Assembly: GCA_028551475.1 (NCBI GenBank)
Contig: CM052362.1
Coordinates: 1,930,166 to 1,994,165, forward strand
Source of the DNA: Casuarina equisetifolia
Taxonomy: Eukaryota > Streptophyta > Magnoliopsida > Fagales > Casuarinaceae
Length of the DNA: 64,000 bases
Direction of reading: 5' to 3'
Under the pieces are notes generated by a model, which was not told the origin of the DNA, did no database searches, and saw only the letters and a list, made by a program, of their open reading frames with translations. Below are positions 45,240 to 57,495 of the stretch, one piece after another. A program made the translations under genes and the position numbers. Each line of letters opens with the position of its first letter. Position 1 is the stretch's first letter.

Positions 45240-46900
45240 GTTTGTCTATGGAACAATTTTAGAAAATCATCATAGGGCTCAATAATATGATGGCTAATAA
45301 AACTGAAGCGAACTTTGAAGGTAATGCTTCTTGATCCTTTTCAATGTTTAAAAATAATAGATAGCTTTTAGATTCTATAGAAATTGACCATATTACTTGC
45401 AATTCAAAAATGTTACACATATACATTCCATGTCCAACTTGATATGGTCTATAAGCTTTCTGGTGGAATATGGTGTCCCTTACACATATAGGATCCACTT
45501 GACCAACACATAGATACTATTCAAACATGTTTTATATGTTCCATACTTCTATCATAAGCTTGTTTCAATTGGAAAATTTATTAGGGATAACAATTGTATT
45601 GGCATGTTCTTTCCTGATTTATGTGTTTTTTAGGATCTAACAATTGGGGTTGTGATTTAGGGCAACACTAAACATGGTTTCTACTTCTTGTCACCTATCG
45701 ACTTCACTCAAGCTTTTGCGTCGAAGTTTCAATCTCGTAATCTGAAACCATTCCTTAATGCGTATCATGGTAATTTTTTTAATGTCATCTTTGATGTGAA
45801 CTATGATTTGTGACATAAGTATCTTGGACATTCATTTACAAGATACTTTATTGTTAATGATAACAATATTAAGTGTCTTGATGTTTTTCCATACTTTATT
45901 TGTCCTTTGGCTAAACAAACATGTTTGGGCTTTTTATAAAGTCAAATTAAGACTAGCACTATGTTCCAATTGATCTACATTGATCTTTTGGGACCATATT
46001 AGGTTTCTAACCATGATGCATTGTGTTATTTTTCTACCTACAATAGATTTTTTTTTAGACACTTGGACATTTTTTTCATATATATAAGGATTAAGTGTTC
46101 TCCACTATACAATTGTTTATCATCATGGTGTATTCACTTTAGTTATAATGTATAGCACATTCAATTTGACAATGGGATTGAATTTTTCTCCACAAAATTT
46201 AATTATTCCTTGCATCTTAAGGACTCATTCATGAGAGCAATGGCATCTACACACCTCAAAAAAAAAATGGGATGGTAGAACAAATGCATCAACACCTTAT
46301 TAATATTGCTAGACCCTTGATGTTCTAGGCTAGTGTTCATTTCAATTTTCGGGGAAAGTGTATTTTTATTACTACTTATCTTATAAATAGGATCCTTGAT
46401 GTTCTAGGCTAGTGTTCATTTCCATTTTGGGGGGAAAGTGTATTTCTATTGCTTCTTATCTTATAAATAGTTTATCCACTTCAAACCTATCACACCATAT
46501 ACCTTATGAGATATTATATGGAAAATCTCCTAATCTTAACCACCTTTGAGTTTTTAAATGTCAATGCTATATTACATCAAGAGGTCCTTATATTTTCATG
46601 AGATACACTTCTTTTCAAAAGGTGTATCATGTATACAATCCTCATATTGGCAAGTTCTTTGTGAGTTATGATGTTGTTCTTCATGAGTTGAAGTTTCCTT
46701 TTTCTCATAGTTCCCATGTGTCTAATGATCAGCCTTTACCTAACTCTCACAGTGTCCTAGTCAATGAGTTCTTGATTGCGTGAGTCCTACTCTAGAACAT
46801 TCTCTAGAAACATTGCATTCTAGACCAAACTCACCACCTTCATAGTCACCCAATAGAATTAATTTCAAATTATCTAGAGCTACTCTCCAATTGTTTTTAC
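45240..46900 (+). mobile_element. Copia fragment: protease, GAG-pre and integrase
   Basis: Protease near 45355-45420: 'LLDSIEIDHITCNSKM', a decayed D(S/T)GATDHIT signature with the catalytic Gly lost. The zinc region and integrase follow in broken frames: 'CPLAKQTCLGFL' at 45902, 'LIYIDLLGPY' near 45970 with the first Asp, 'FDNGIEFFST' near 46170 with the second Asp, and 'YTSFQKVYHVYNPHIGKFFV' at 46601. RT and LTRs are absent. It contains a 79-bp tandem duplication. Confidence 0.8.
46314..46472. repeat. 79-bp tandem duplication in copia integrase
   Basis: CCTTGATGTTCTAGGCTAG begins at 46315 and again at 46394. The rest of each unit (TGTTCATTTC, GGGGAAAGTGTATTT, CTTATCTTATAAATAG) matches with a few substitutions, so the duplication happened some time ago, after insertion of the element. 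Confidence 0.88.
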
Positions 46901-48029
46901 ATGGTGTATACTACCAACAACAGTTCCTTACAACACAAGGAACCCCACATTACAACAACTATGCACCTTGTGAATATAGGTCTACGTGACCAACAATCAT
47001 CTAGTTGCAACATACCTAATACAAAGTTTTTTCTCTTTAAGAGAGAAAGCAAGTCAAATACAAGAGAATGTAAAGGTAATTACACTTAAAGTATGTTTCC
47101 CTAAACATTAGCTACATGTAAATAATATACAATTTGAAACAATATCTAGCTAGAGCAAACTACAAATATTTGGAAAATTCTTCGCAAATATTTGCTCTTT
47201 AATCAACTTTGGCAGCTAAGTAGTATTTGAATCGTTATGGCTACACAAACGCAACCACGACACTGGTTCTCAAATAATATGTCTTCAGCACAAGAATATG
47301 CATCCCTTAATCAAACCATGCGCAACAAGATATTTGGAATTCAATAAGCACACATATACTAGTGTAATCAATGAATTTCTTAAACGAGTATTCACTTGGT
47401 ACATTTAGTACGTTACAGTTCAGACACAATGTTAGAATCACTTGTCAAATGTTCTTATCCATGAACCAATGCCGGAATAAGAGTTAAGATATTTCATTGA
47501 TAAATCACTTGCATCAAGGTGATAACCACAAGTCATCTCTTCAATCTTAGCACAAAAATCATGTTTATAAGCTTAATATAAGTGCTAGGAAGAAATTACA
47601 ATTTCCGAAAGTTAGGGTTCCAAGAAACCAGCTCAAATGAACCTCAATATTATGATCTAAAGTATATGACTTTCAAGATTCAAGAAAATACATCAAACAA
47701 TCATATATATCTCAACTGAAGATGCATTCACAACAAGTCATTCGAGGACTGTATAAAACAAGGTGAAGAGTAAGTTTAATTCTTTGAATCACAGCAAAAT
47801 TCCATTTTTCTTTCAATAATCACAGCATAATTACATGTATAAAATAGGAAAGATGAAACTAGGACGCTTTGAGATTTTCTTTTCACAGATTGCTCTTGGT
47901 TTTTATTCTTTATGTTTTTTGTCAACTTCTTTATTTTTCTGAATCAAAACAAACTTGCTGCAAGCATTTTATCAAGGTTAACAGCAGCAGTTAGAGAACA
48001 AATAATAATAAAGGGAAAGCTCAGTCCAA
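46901..48029. other. Unassigned AT-rich sequence
   Basis: No recognisable coding or repeat signature, apart from scattered short direct and inverted strings around AAATATTTG near 47150-47200. Confidence 0.35.
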
Positions 48030-48146
48030 ATGACGAGCTCAAGTAATGGTTTTTCTGTTCTCATTCTTTCAATTGTCGCATTTTTCATTTTCTTTTTCAC
48101 TGCTCGTTTTAGTCTCACGCGTTCTAGAGACCTGGAAGCTTCCTGA
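48030..48146 (+). CDS. Possible small membrane/secreted peptide, 38 residues
   Basis: ATG at 48030 opens a 38-codon frame ending TGA at 48144. The product starts MTSSSNGFS, then has one strongly hydrophobic segment of about 15-16 residues (VLILSIVAFFIFFF, residues 9-24), then a basic tail (RFSLTRSRDLEAS). This is the shape of a signal anchor or of the N-terminus of a plant signalling-peptide precursor. A nearby frame continues downstream as 'EKCSNGFVFLQQTVFPGF' to 48244, so it may be the start of a longer protein broken by a frameshift. No family motif (CLE, DVL/RTFL, PSK) is visible. It could be chance. Confidence 0.3.
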   Translation: MTSSSNGFSVLILSIVAFFIFFFTARFSLTRSRDLEAS

Positions 48147-48599
48147 AAAATGTTCTAATGGCTTTGTTTTCCTTCAACAAACCGTCTTTCCAGGATTTTC
48201 TTCTTTGGGCCCCTTTCTCTTTCTTCAAAACGCACAACATCATTAAGTGAGAAAACAAATGGGCCAGGGTTGCAGTTTGATACATTTTGGAACAAGGCAT
48301 TACTTGGATTAGGCTGCACTTCGCTTGAAACTTTAGACTTCACTTACATAAATACTTGCTCTTGGTTATATTTGCATTTGTAAAACCGATGGTTGCTAAA
48401 GCCCCATGTCCAAAAATAAATAAAACAAATACAAAGGCATTTTGTTATTTTTTAAAAGTACCATTCACTATATTCATCATCAAAATGAACATAGGAGTAC
48501 TCATATTCCCAAATGGTGAGAGAGAAGGTATACCAACTTACACTTATACTCTGCAGTAAAAAGAGGTTGTCGAACACAAGTATTGTGACCTCCTATAGG
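48147..48599. other. Unassigned sequence
   Basis: A less AT-rich patch (48150-48340) with short frames on both strands. No motif recognised. Confidence 0.3.
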
Positions 48600-51500
48600 A
48601 TGCCCATGCTTTCAAGTATTAGGCCTTTATTTCTTGAGTTTTTTGGTATTAACATAATTAGTAAGACGTTCATTAGGGTTCTTGATAGATGAATACCCTT
48701 TGAGTTATTTTTGGAAATTATCTAGATATTTACTATCTTCATGTTATTGGTTACCTCTATTATGTTACCACTACAAGTGCTCAAGACAAACTAGGTCTCC
48801 ATGTCTTGCAATATATTTTCATGAGTTATCTTGTACTTCATAAGGGAAATCTTTGATCCATCTACAATATCATTTTTTGCCAACAAGGATGTTATGCTTC
48901 GCAAGGATATTTTTTCTTTTTAGACAATTATCTTTGACTACATACCCTAGTTAACAAGTTGTCTTTTGACCTTTTTTATATGAGGAGCCTAACGCAAACC
49001 AGGCTACTAAAGTCCAATGGTCCTCCATAGTTAATGCAGCTTACTACCAATCCTTTGTTAGGACTCCCTAATGCAGACTCTTCATTGGTTGAGATTACGG
49101 ATGAATCTCTGCCCTTGCCAACATCTAAGCTTTCGGTTAGTTCTTCACCTATAGCACCTCTTATCTTTGACTCTAATGAGTTATGAGCTATTGTCCTAGT
49201 TAAGGCCCTTATTGTTGCTCCTCAACACTTAAGTTGTGCCACTTGGCTCTTATGCAACCAGTGATTATATTTGAATTCGTCATGTACACATTATTAAGCT
49301 TTTTCCTGTGTTAGTTTTGTTAGACTCTTATCTAACACTTGTACTACATTACTTGCATGTCTAGGAAGTAGGAATGTTCTTACCATGAAGTGGTTAAGAA
49401 GCATCCAAACAATAGGTCATAGAGGTTGAGCTCTATGTTCTGGCAAATCACACTTGAAAGATGGTACCTATGCCTTCTTGTTATAAGCTTATAGGTTATG
49501 ATTGGGTTTACAATGTTACATACATGGTAGATGGGTCCATTAAACATTACAAAGCCCACTTAGTGTTTAAAAATTTAATTTAAAGAGAGGGGTTCAACTA
49601 TCAAGAGATCTTCTCTACTATAGCAAAGGTAATCATAGTCAACTCTTTTTATTCTACTTATGCTTTATGAGATTAGTCTCTCTAGTAAATGAAATTCAAT
49701 AGTATTTTTTTGCATAGTGATTTAGGGGAAGAAATCTACATGGAACTTCCTTAAGGATTTTTTAGATAGGAGGAGTCTAAAGTATTTTGTCTACATAAAT
49801 CCCTTTATGAACTCAAGTAGGCATCTTGATAGTGGTATGCTAAATTCATCATGACACTTGTAGTTGCATGTTTCCAACAATTAAGATATAACTATGCTTT
49901 ATTTACATGGATTTAAGATATTCCATTAATTTTCTTTTTTATATATGTTGATAATGAATCTTAAGAAATACTTACATTTTATTTTCAATCTTAAGGATTT
50001 GGGATAACCTAAATATTTATTAGGTATTAAGATTGTATGCTGAAAAGAGAATTTGTCTTAGTCAATGCAAATATGTTTTAGATTCATATAAAGATCTAGC
50101 TTATTGAGATGCAAACTAGCAATCATTTTAATTGACCAAAATGTAAAATTCACAAAACTTAGGTACAATATGATAGTAGCATCTTTTAGTGAGGATACTT
50201 TACTCAAATATCTATCAAGCTATTAGAGACTTGCTGAAAAACTTATTTATCTTACAATTACTAGGCTTGATATCTGTTATGTCATTTAGATCCTCAACCA
50301 ATTCATGCATTAATCAAAAGTAATCCAACATGAATGTAGTATTGAAAGCTGTGAAGTATTTGAAGAAATGTCTAAGACTAAGAATACTTTTGTTTTAAAA
50401 AATGCAGTATTAAGATGATGGCTTATTATGACATAAACTACACCACCTTCACTATGAACAAGAGATCCATGACAAATTTTATATTTAAGAGAGTCTCTAC
50501 CATCAAGAAAGAGAAAGAAACAACCGCTTGTATCAATATTCTCAATTGAATTTGAATATCAACAATGGTTAAAACAATTTATGGAATAGTTCACATGTAA
50601 GGTCTGCTTCAAAATCCTAAAGTATAGATAAAAAGGTTAACTATTTTATTATGTTACAATGATGAAGCTCTTAAATTTATAATGAATTCGATAGTCCATG
50701 AAAGAGTGAATCATATAGAAGTTGACTAGCATTTTATTGAAGACAAAATTTAAGAAAATATAATGAAGATGAAGGAATGAGAATCATAAAATAACATGTG
50801 GATATTTTTACTAAACCTTTATGTTAGAAGCAACACACACATCTATTGAGCAAGTTTAACATATTCAACATCTCTAAGCTGCAAGTTTTAATGGAAGTGT
50901 TGGAGACATAGTTGCTACTTTTGATTTTTTCCTTAGTAGTCTCCTAATTTTTTTTATGGTTAGACTTAAGATTCTTTTCATATAGCATAGTTGTTAGTTG
51001 TTAGTTGTCAAAATCACTTTCTTTTGAAAAACTAGATTTTTGTATTGGGAAAATATTCCATTATTTCTTCTATATATCTTCCTTAGTTGTTTATGTTAGA
51101 AAAGAAAACTTTATAGGACCTGTGTAGACAGATTTAAAACACCATTTGTATGATTTTGATTCAGCAAACAAATGTAAAGAAAATAGGTAAAAACATACCA
51201 CTCTTCCAATCCCTTCTTTCAGTGTCGTAAACCTAATAATGCGACTTGGAATTCAGGCTTAGGCGAATATCCTCTATTCTCATAAGAATCACTAGCTCGA
51301 TGAGAGAGCCTAGGGTTTCATCTCTTTTCAAAAAAGCAACCTTATGCAACCCTAAGAATAACATGAATTTATATCATGAGCTAAAGGATAAGACCTAGCC
51401 TTACCTTATGTGCAACCTAATAAACCCACTCATCATGGCCCTATTTGGTTAGCCACGACTCACATCAGCTAGTCCATATTTAGAACTCATAGACCAACTT

Positions 51501-51670
51501 AATATAGCCCACTTAAGTAAGCTTAATATAAAATTAAGCTAACAGTTTAGTCCTTGTATTATTAATATTCCTGGTAATATAAATTAGACCTTTTTCTACA
51601 TACATACAATTTTACTCAAATTCCTTTAGCTTTCCATCCCTCTTGTTTGATGCTCAAGTCTCTAGTAGAA
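48600..51670 (+). mobile_element. Copia element of the 18.7-kb family, RT to 3' LTR
   Basis: The RT region (about 49380-50330) and RNase H (50330-50880) are in shifted frames: 'YMVDGSIKHYKAHLVFKNLI' near 49527 and the RT block 'EEIYMELP' near 49731. The 3' LTR starts TGTTGGAGACATAG at 50898. It parallels the 18740-23600 element segment by segment: near 49540 'CATTAAACATTACAAAGC' against 'CATTGAACATTACAAAGC' at 21228. Its LTR is interrupted by about 460 bp of other sequence (51120-51585). Confidence 0.83.
50898..51670 (+). repeat. 3' LTR of the copia element with an internal insertion
   Basis: The first part (50898-51118) and last part (51586-51670, TTTCCATCCCTCTTGTTT) match the LTR at 23291-23600. 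Between them lies about 460 bp absent from the other LTR. Similar short strings at the two junctions (ATAGGACC and ATTAGACC) could be a target-site duplication. The inserted sequence is unidentified. Confidence 0.65.
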
Positions 51671-52239
51671 TATACATGAATGTGGGGCACCTAGAATCTT
51701 TTAAACATATTTAATCAGGTTGTTCTTTAAGCATGTAACCATCTCCTACAAAAATTATATTTTGACTTTTTAACAAAATGAAGCCCTCAAGATCACAGAA
51801 AACGGCTTGTAGAAGACAATGGTCAAATCTCGCAGGAAAGTACTTGGAAAATGGATCAATAATTTTTAAAAAAAGAAGAAGAAAGAAGTCATCAAGCCAA
51901 CCCAAACCAGAGAAAAAAGCACACACAAAGACAGTCGATATGACCCACTACACCAGATCTCCATTGGTGTTACTGTAATTCATGCAAACAACCAATGACA
52001 GCAAAAAGACGCACGAGGGGAAATGCTACCTAAATGAACATCTTGATTCTGTCACGATCATATAGATCATGCCGGTTCTGCATCCTAATCTATGACCAGA
52101 AAGAAAAAATTTGATTCCGATTACGAAATGATGAGGTTAGTGGCAAGTTAGAAAAGTCCAAAAGTGTTTTTTATTTTTCTAATATTCAGTACATTTCGCA
52201 ACATTGTAGTTGTAAGTACAAATGCTATAATCAAGATTG
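51671..52239. other. Unassigned sequence upstream of a copia fragment
   Basis: It holds a Lys/Arg-rich frame at 51778-51978 with an overlapping opposite-strand frame; neither is convincing. Gene B's missing first exon could lie here or further left, but no ATG-GCA-type start followed by a good donor was found. Confidence 0.3.
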
Positions 52240-53300
52240 CTTAGTCTCCAGAGGGTATTTTTGTAAACCAACGTAAATATGCATTTGAGTTGATCTTTGA
52301 TAATGGATTAGCTAGTTATAAATTCTCAATTGGTTTCAAGGAACAAAATAAGAAATTCATAAGCATAAAGTATAACATTAGCTTTAAGGACAAAGTCAAC
52401 GATCCATCCCTTGAAGAGCTTTTAGTCTAGTAGGGGTTAGTTGGCAAACTAATATATCTAACTCCCACTCGGCTTGATATTACTTTTATAGTCCAATTTA
52501 GTAGCCAAATCATGCATGACCCAAAAAAATCTCACATTAAGGCAACCTTAAAGGTGATTAAGTATGTTAAAAGTTTCCTAGGTTTTGGTCTAATGTTCCC
52601 ATACTTTTCAAAATTTGAATTGCAAGTCTTTTGTGACTCATACTACAACACATGTCTTCTAACTAGGGCTTTACTACTAGTTTTTGTATCATGCTTGAGA
52701 TTTCTCTAATATCTTAATGTTGGAAGAAACAACCAAATGTCTCACTTAATTAGCTAAAGTAGGGTATCAAGTTATGCAAGTTACTACTAGTGAGATAGTA
52801 TGGATCATAGGACTACCTAAGTATTTTGGTTTTCACATGCAACAATGAACTTTACTCTTCTGTGATAATTCGATAGCGAAAAAGGTAATGGCGAATTTTC
52901 CATAAATGTACTAAGTACATTGATGTGGATTGTCATTATGTGAAAAAGAAGCTCCAACAAGGTATTATTCCAATGCATCACATCTCTACCAAGGAGCAAA
53001 CCAGAAACTTGTTGACAAAGATGTTAATGTAGCAAGCAACATTGACATCTCATTTCCAAGTTTTGAGTATTTGACCTATTCAAATCTCTAGCTTGATAGA
53101 TAGTGTTAATGAATATAAGGCAATTCCCAATATATTTCCTCTATTAGTTCTATGATTATGTAATATTCCATATAATATTTCCTATATCCATTACATTTAT
53201 ATGTATTCCTTACATGCGACAAGATTTATGCCCATAAGAATAGGCTTAGTATTGCATAGACATTACAGCGGATTCAATAGAATTGATTTTCACACTCATT
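52240..53300 (+). mobile_element. Copia RT tail and RNase H fragment
   Basis: Reads 'GIFVNQRKYAFELIFDNGLA' (RT tail), 'GLVGKLIYLTPTRLDITFIV' (52435-52495), 'QIMHDPKKSHIKATLKVIKY' and 'FGLMFPYFSKFELQVFCDSY'. After stops it has the final RNase H block 'LLFCDNSIA' near 52860. The end resembles an LTR start near 53107 (TGTTAATGAATAT). It inserted just upstream of gene B's first recognisable exon and may have separated that gene from its first exon. Confidence 0.85.
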
Positions 53301-53410
53301 GGTATCCATCTCCTTATCAGTTCATGATAGTTCCACATTTAATAAACCATGGTTAATGATCTTTCTCTGATTTTGATTCCCTTCCCTTTGCCTTGGTACC
53401 CGGGAAATAG

Positions 53411-55081
53411 TTCGACCAGACAGGTACCCTTGTTGGTACCCTTAAGGCGGAAAAAGCAAGTGCATGGGCAGTCAAAACCACAATGCAGAATTTGCCAAGT
53501 GTAAGATCTTTTCAAAGCTTTTTAAAGTATCGCCCAATGCTAAAATCAACTTCCTGTTATGATAGCCTTAAACTTAATTTGTAATATAATGTTCTTCAAT
53601 TTACTATTTGTTCATATTTTGAATTTAATAATCGCTTTAAGAATAAATACTTTTTTATAAACATCTTAAATTGAACAGGTGAACCACAAAAGTTCCACTC
53701 TGAAGAAAAGGCCGAAAAGGCTCTTGGCGAAAATGCAGCTGGTGGCCAAAATGCTGTTAGCCCAGAAACTTACAATATCTCTCCCCATGTTGTAGGTGCC
53801 GGCGTTGTAGGTTTCGTAACCGGGGGCATCAACACCGTTGCGAACTCTAGCGCCATTCAAGGTAATTTAAAAAATAAAATAAAATAAAAATAAAAAGAAG
53901 CCCTACATGGGCACTGTTAGGCACTATTATTGTTGCGTTTTATGTAATTGGGCGTGACATCTCAGTAGTTGGATCAGTTTGTTTATTTTGATCAATGTGG
54001 ATCAACGTAAGCTGATGCGCTGTGGATAGGTGTAGTTCAATGTGTTGGTAGATCAGTGTGGAAAATATGTTATGGATGAGCATGAGGTACTGTGTTCAAT
54101 TTAGCCTTCCCTCTGAAAGGCAACTAGATATGAATTTTCTAATTTATTCTTTTATTATTCAACTATTCACTTCTGTTAGCAAACAGTTCTACTTACATCT
54201 TTTAAAAATAATTTTTCCCGTTGAACAGGTGAACCACGAAAAGACCATTTGAAAGAAAAAGCCGAAGAAGCCATTGGCGGAGATGCAACTAATGGCCAAA
54301 AAGATGTTAGCCATGAATCCAACTCAAAGTACAATATCGTACCCAGGATTGTAGATGCCGGCATAGTAGGGGTAGTACATGGGGGCACGAACACTGTCAC
54401 GAACCCTACTACCACTTCAGGTAACTAAAAATTAAAAAAAAAAAGAAAAAAAGAAAAGAAAAGAAAGTCTAGATTTGCACTGTTATTGTTGCGTTTTCCG
54501 TAGTTGGGCGTGGCTTCTTACTAGTTGAGGATAGGTGTACTTATTTCATCAATGTGGATCAGTGTAAGCTGATGTGCTGTGAATAGGCGTACACTAATTT
54601 GTTGGTGGATCAGTGTGGAAGATGATGTTCACGACTAATATAGAGTAACATGTTAAATTTAACTCTCCTTCTCAAAGCCAACAAGATATGGATTTTCTTA
54701 ATTCATTTTTGCATTGTTGAACTATTCATATTTGTCAGCAAACAAATACATGACTCGACTAATTTAGGAATAATTTAGTGGCTTTGCTTTAATCCAATTA
54801 CACTGTAAAATAATTTTTATGCCTTTTTAGGAATTACTAGTGTTAAAGGTAACTCCCAAATATTATAGTATTTTTAAGACTTAATTTGGAATGTAATGTT
54901 CTTCACTCTATTTATTTTCACTGCAAATTTACTACTTGCTTTAAAAATAAACATTTACTTATAAACATTTTAAATTAAATAGGTGAACTTGAAAAAACCA
55001 CTCTCGACAAGAAAAGCCGAAGAAGCTGTTGGCCGAAATGCAATTGGTGGCCAAGAAGCTGAGAACGGAGTAGGTACATGA
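53411..55081 (+). pseudogene. Gene B: paralogue of gene A, first exon not found, last exon frameshifted
   Basis: Exons by comparison with A: 53411-53498, 53679-53861, 54229-54420 and 54983-55081. The first three join in frame with phase-1 junctions. The two module exons (61 and 64 codons) carry EEKAEKALGENAAGGQNAV plus a core YNISPHVVGAGVVGFVTGG, and KEKAEEAIGGDATNGQKDV plus a core YNIVPRIVDAGIVGVVHGG, each ending NTV. In the last exon a single-base shift near 55005 moves the conserved 'KAEEAVGRNAIGGQEA' out of frame; read in frame it stops at 55062. No exon matching MAKPK was found; copia DNA occupies 52240-53300. B may therefore be a pseudogene, or may use a different start. Function unknown. 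Confidence 0.62.
53865..53900 (+). repeat. A-rich simple repeats behind module-exon donors
   Basis: Directly after the donor at 53862 lies an AAAAT-type run (53870-53898). A similar A/G-rich run follows the donor at 54421 (about 54428-54467). Gene A's corresponding introns lack them, so they expanded within gene B. Confidence 0.7.
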
Positions 55082-56050
55082 GTTCAAGTGGACAATGTTG
55101 TTGATACGTTTTATGTAATTGGACATGCCTTTTGACTAATATTGTGGAGCAGCATTTTTATTTTGATCGGTGTGATCAATTTAAATTTGTATGTTGTGGA
55201 TTAGTGTGGACCAATATGTTGTGGGTTAGTATGGACTATCTATTGTGGAATTGAGCAGAATAATATGTTGCTGGAAGTGTTTTGTCGTCTCGACTTTTGT
55301 TTTCACTTGTGCTCTTCTCGTGTGCGCTATTTCTCTTTCAACTCCAAAGAGAAACGTTGAACTTCTAATGTGGGAGAAATCAAGGCATGTCGCAAAATTA
55401 CTAAAAGAAACTATTACAGAGTATGAATGTGAGGGAAGGAAAGAAAAAACATAGAGCCAACGAACTCAATTGTATTGAATCTGCGATAATAGAAAAGTTT
55501 TACAAGACTGTCCCTATACACACACATAACCCTAGATATACATGGAAAACTGTACATCTAATGCAATCAGGAAATCCTAACCTAATACACCAATTATATC
55601 ATTAACAGAAACAGATAATTATGAATTATACAAATCGGAAGAGCGTTGGTATAAGATTCATCCAGGCATAATGCAACTACAACCTCGGTGTTTCCTTAAA
55701 CCTCATTCCAAGTCCCCACCTAAATCTAACCTAATTACTACACGCAACCTTTGTGTTCCCACAAACTGACCCGACTGAGATTACAGGTGGACAAACTCAG
55801 CTATAAGTGGGACACTCACAAACTAGCTACGTGGTCGAGAGAGGAGCTTGTATCGCACAAAGCTTTTCTAGTGCAGGCAAACATGAAAATAGAGCTACTC
55901 ATTCACATAATTTGACTTATTATTTACTTGATGAGCATCTAAGTGGATCAATAGCATCATAATCATTTTTAAGTTTGAATGAATTGACGATCATAGAGTT
56001 GTTACTGTTACAAGGGAATCCAATATATATACACATTTATACACATTTGT
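55082..56050 (+). repeat. Conserved downstream flank of gene B (copy 2 of 3)
   Basis: Same block order as 29007-29800: TGTTGTGGA text, GCTGGAAGTGTTTTGTCGTCT (one base changed), TCTCGTGTGC, GAGAAACGTTGAACTTCT, then TCGGTGTTTCC and CTTTTCTAGTGCAGGCAAAC and the following TACTTGATGAG. This copy has an extra 100 bp or so around 55450-55600. It supports duplication of the whole locus including its 3' side. Confidence 0.75.
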
Positions 56051-56394
56051 TTATATACTTTAATTTTGATTAGAAATTCGATGTTCGTCATCCACTAACA
56101 CGTCATCCAGTTGTCGTGCACTTGACATTATCCATATAGAAGTTGAAAGAAAATTCCACTTATTGGGACTTTACATGTGCTGTAGTGTAGAAGTTGAAAG
56201 AAATAAACCCATTATTAGTATATATCTTATATTATTAGCATCTTAACCTGGCCCTGTCCTTATATGTGAGGGTATTCTTTCTCTTAACATCTGGTTTTAT
56301 ACGAAAAAAAAGGACATTTCTAACAACATGCAAACAATCGCAATGATTACCACAAGCATGATTTGGACCATTAGAACGTCTTTTCCTATGTTAA

Positions 56395-57290
56395 TCAATT
56401 GTTGAAACGACCAGTTTCGTGAAAACGAAAATAGATGGAGCGGATACTGCTAGTGTCATAGACAAAGACCCGGAGAATTAAGTTGTAGACTCGGTTTGCG
56501 TGCCTAATGTTGATTTTTCCAAATCTATTCCATCTGGTGGTACTTATGGATTGTCTAGCAAACATGTAGCTATGGAAGAGTGGCACAGACAACAAAATTA
56601 GACTACCACTCGCATGTAAAGAAGGATAATAGAATTGTTGTTATGCTTCATGTGTAAGCAATTGAGGAAGGTAAAATGTCAAAATATCCATTATTCTCAT
56701 TTGGGTAGGATTACATAATGTCTCTCATGTGCTATGAAGCACCATTGGTGTGAGTCATGTTATTAGTATGTTGGGTAAACTCCTTTAAATGAATAAAGCT
56801 ACTAAGGAGAAGCTTTGGCTATTGTATGCAAAGCTTTGTATCTTGATGGATATTGATAATTATTTTCCTCAAAAGTTTGATGTTGACATGGAAAAAAATG
56901 AGGTGTTTGAGGTAAATTTCTGCTATTGTGGGGTCCTTTTGAAATGTGAAAAAGGTAATTGTATTGGATACAAGGATTACACTATTAACAAGAAAGTCTA
57001 GTTCCCCAAAAAGAATGAGGCCCGTACCCAAGTCCCTAAATTCAGGCCAACCAAAATACTGGTATTCAAAAGGGTCAAATGCCTACTTTAGTTGGGCAAA
57101 TTATTGCCATCTAAACTACTACTCAGACTACTATCCAACGAGGTGTTGCTCCTAGTACTGTTCAAGTAAATGCTACTTTTACAAACTCTAAGTTTACTCA
57201 TGTCATAAGAAAGAACAGAACGCCTAGTAAGAAAAAGAGATTGAGTTCCGATGTTTGGAAAGAAGTTTGCCCTGCTTACTGACGACAACC
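56395..57290 (+). mobile_element. LINE ORF1 remnant (DUF4283-type gag with zinc knuckle)
   Basis: The plus strand reads 'IGVSHVISMLGKLL', then past one stop 'MNKATKEKLWLLYAKLCILM' and 'VNFCYCGVLLKCEKGNCIGY', the pattern of plant LINE ORF1 (the segment before the knuckle, then a Cys-rich knuckle). A frame (56789-57001) is open for 70 codons. It then breaks, and basic text such as 'RKNRTPSKKKRLSSDVWKE' appears towards 57260. No endonuclease or RT follows; the dispersed repeat at 57302 starts instead. Confidence 0.78.
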
Positions 57291-57301
57291 TATCTACCTC
57301 T

Positions 57302-57495
57302 AGGACGTGGTAGCAGGGTAGAGAACGTAGGAAATTGAACGGAAGTTTGTTTCTAAGAGATTTAATAGTAGCTAATTAAATGTGGGATAGGTTGTTGAGG
57401 CTGTTGTAGGTCGGGTCAGAATTTGTTAATTTTGAAAAAACTCGATTATTATAAATATTGGCTAGGTAGTAAAGGCTTATTTATTTGAAATCTAA
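57302..57495 (+). repeat. Dispersed repeat, second copy of 15425-15660
   Basis: Matches the first copy throughout but has a single unit of the 44-bp segment. The ATTATAAATATTGGCTAGGT part looks TATA-like, so the repeat could be part of an LTR, though this is only a guess. Confidence 0.75.

Noticed and set aside
51778..51978. 66-codon Lys/Arg/Ser-rich frame
   Set aside because: An opposite-strand frame overlaps it; composition is low in complexity and no motif is visible. I considered it as a first exon for gene B, but it has no donor in a suitable phase.
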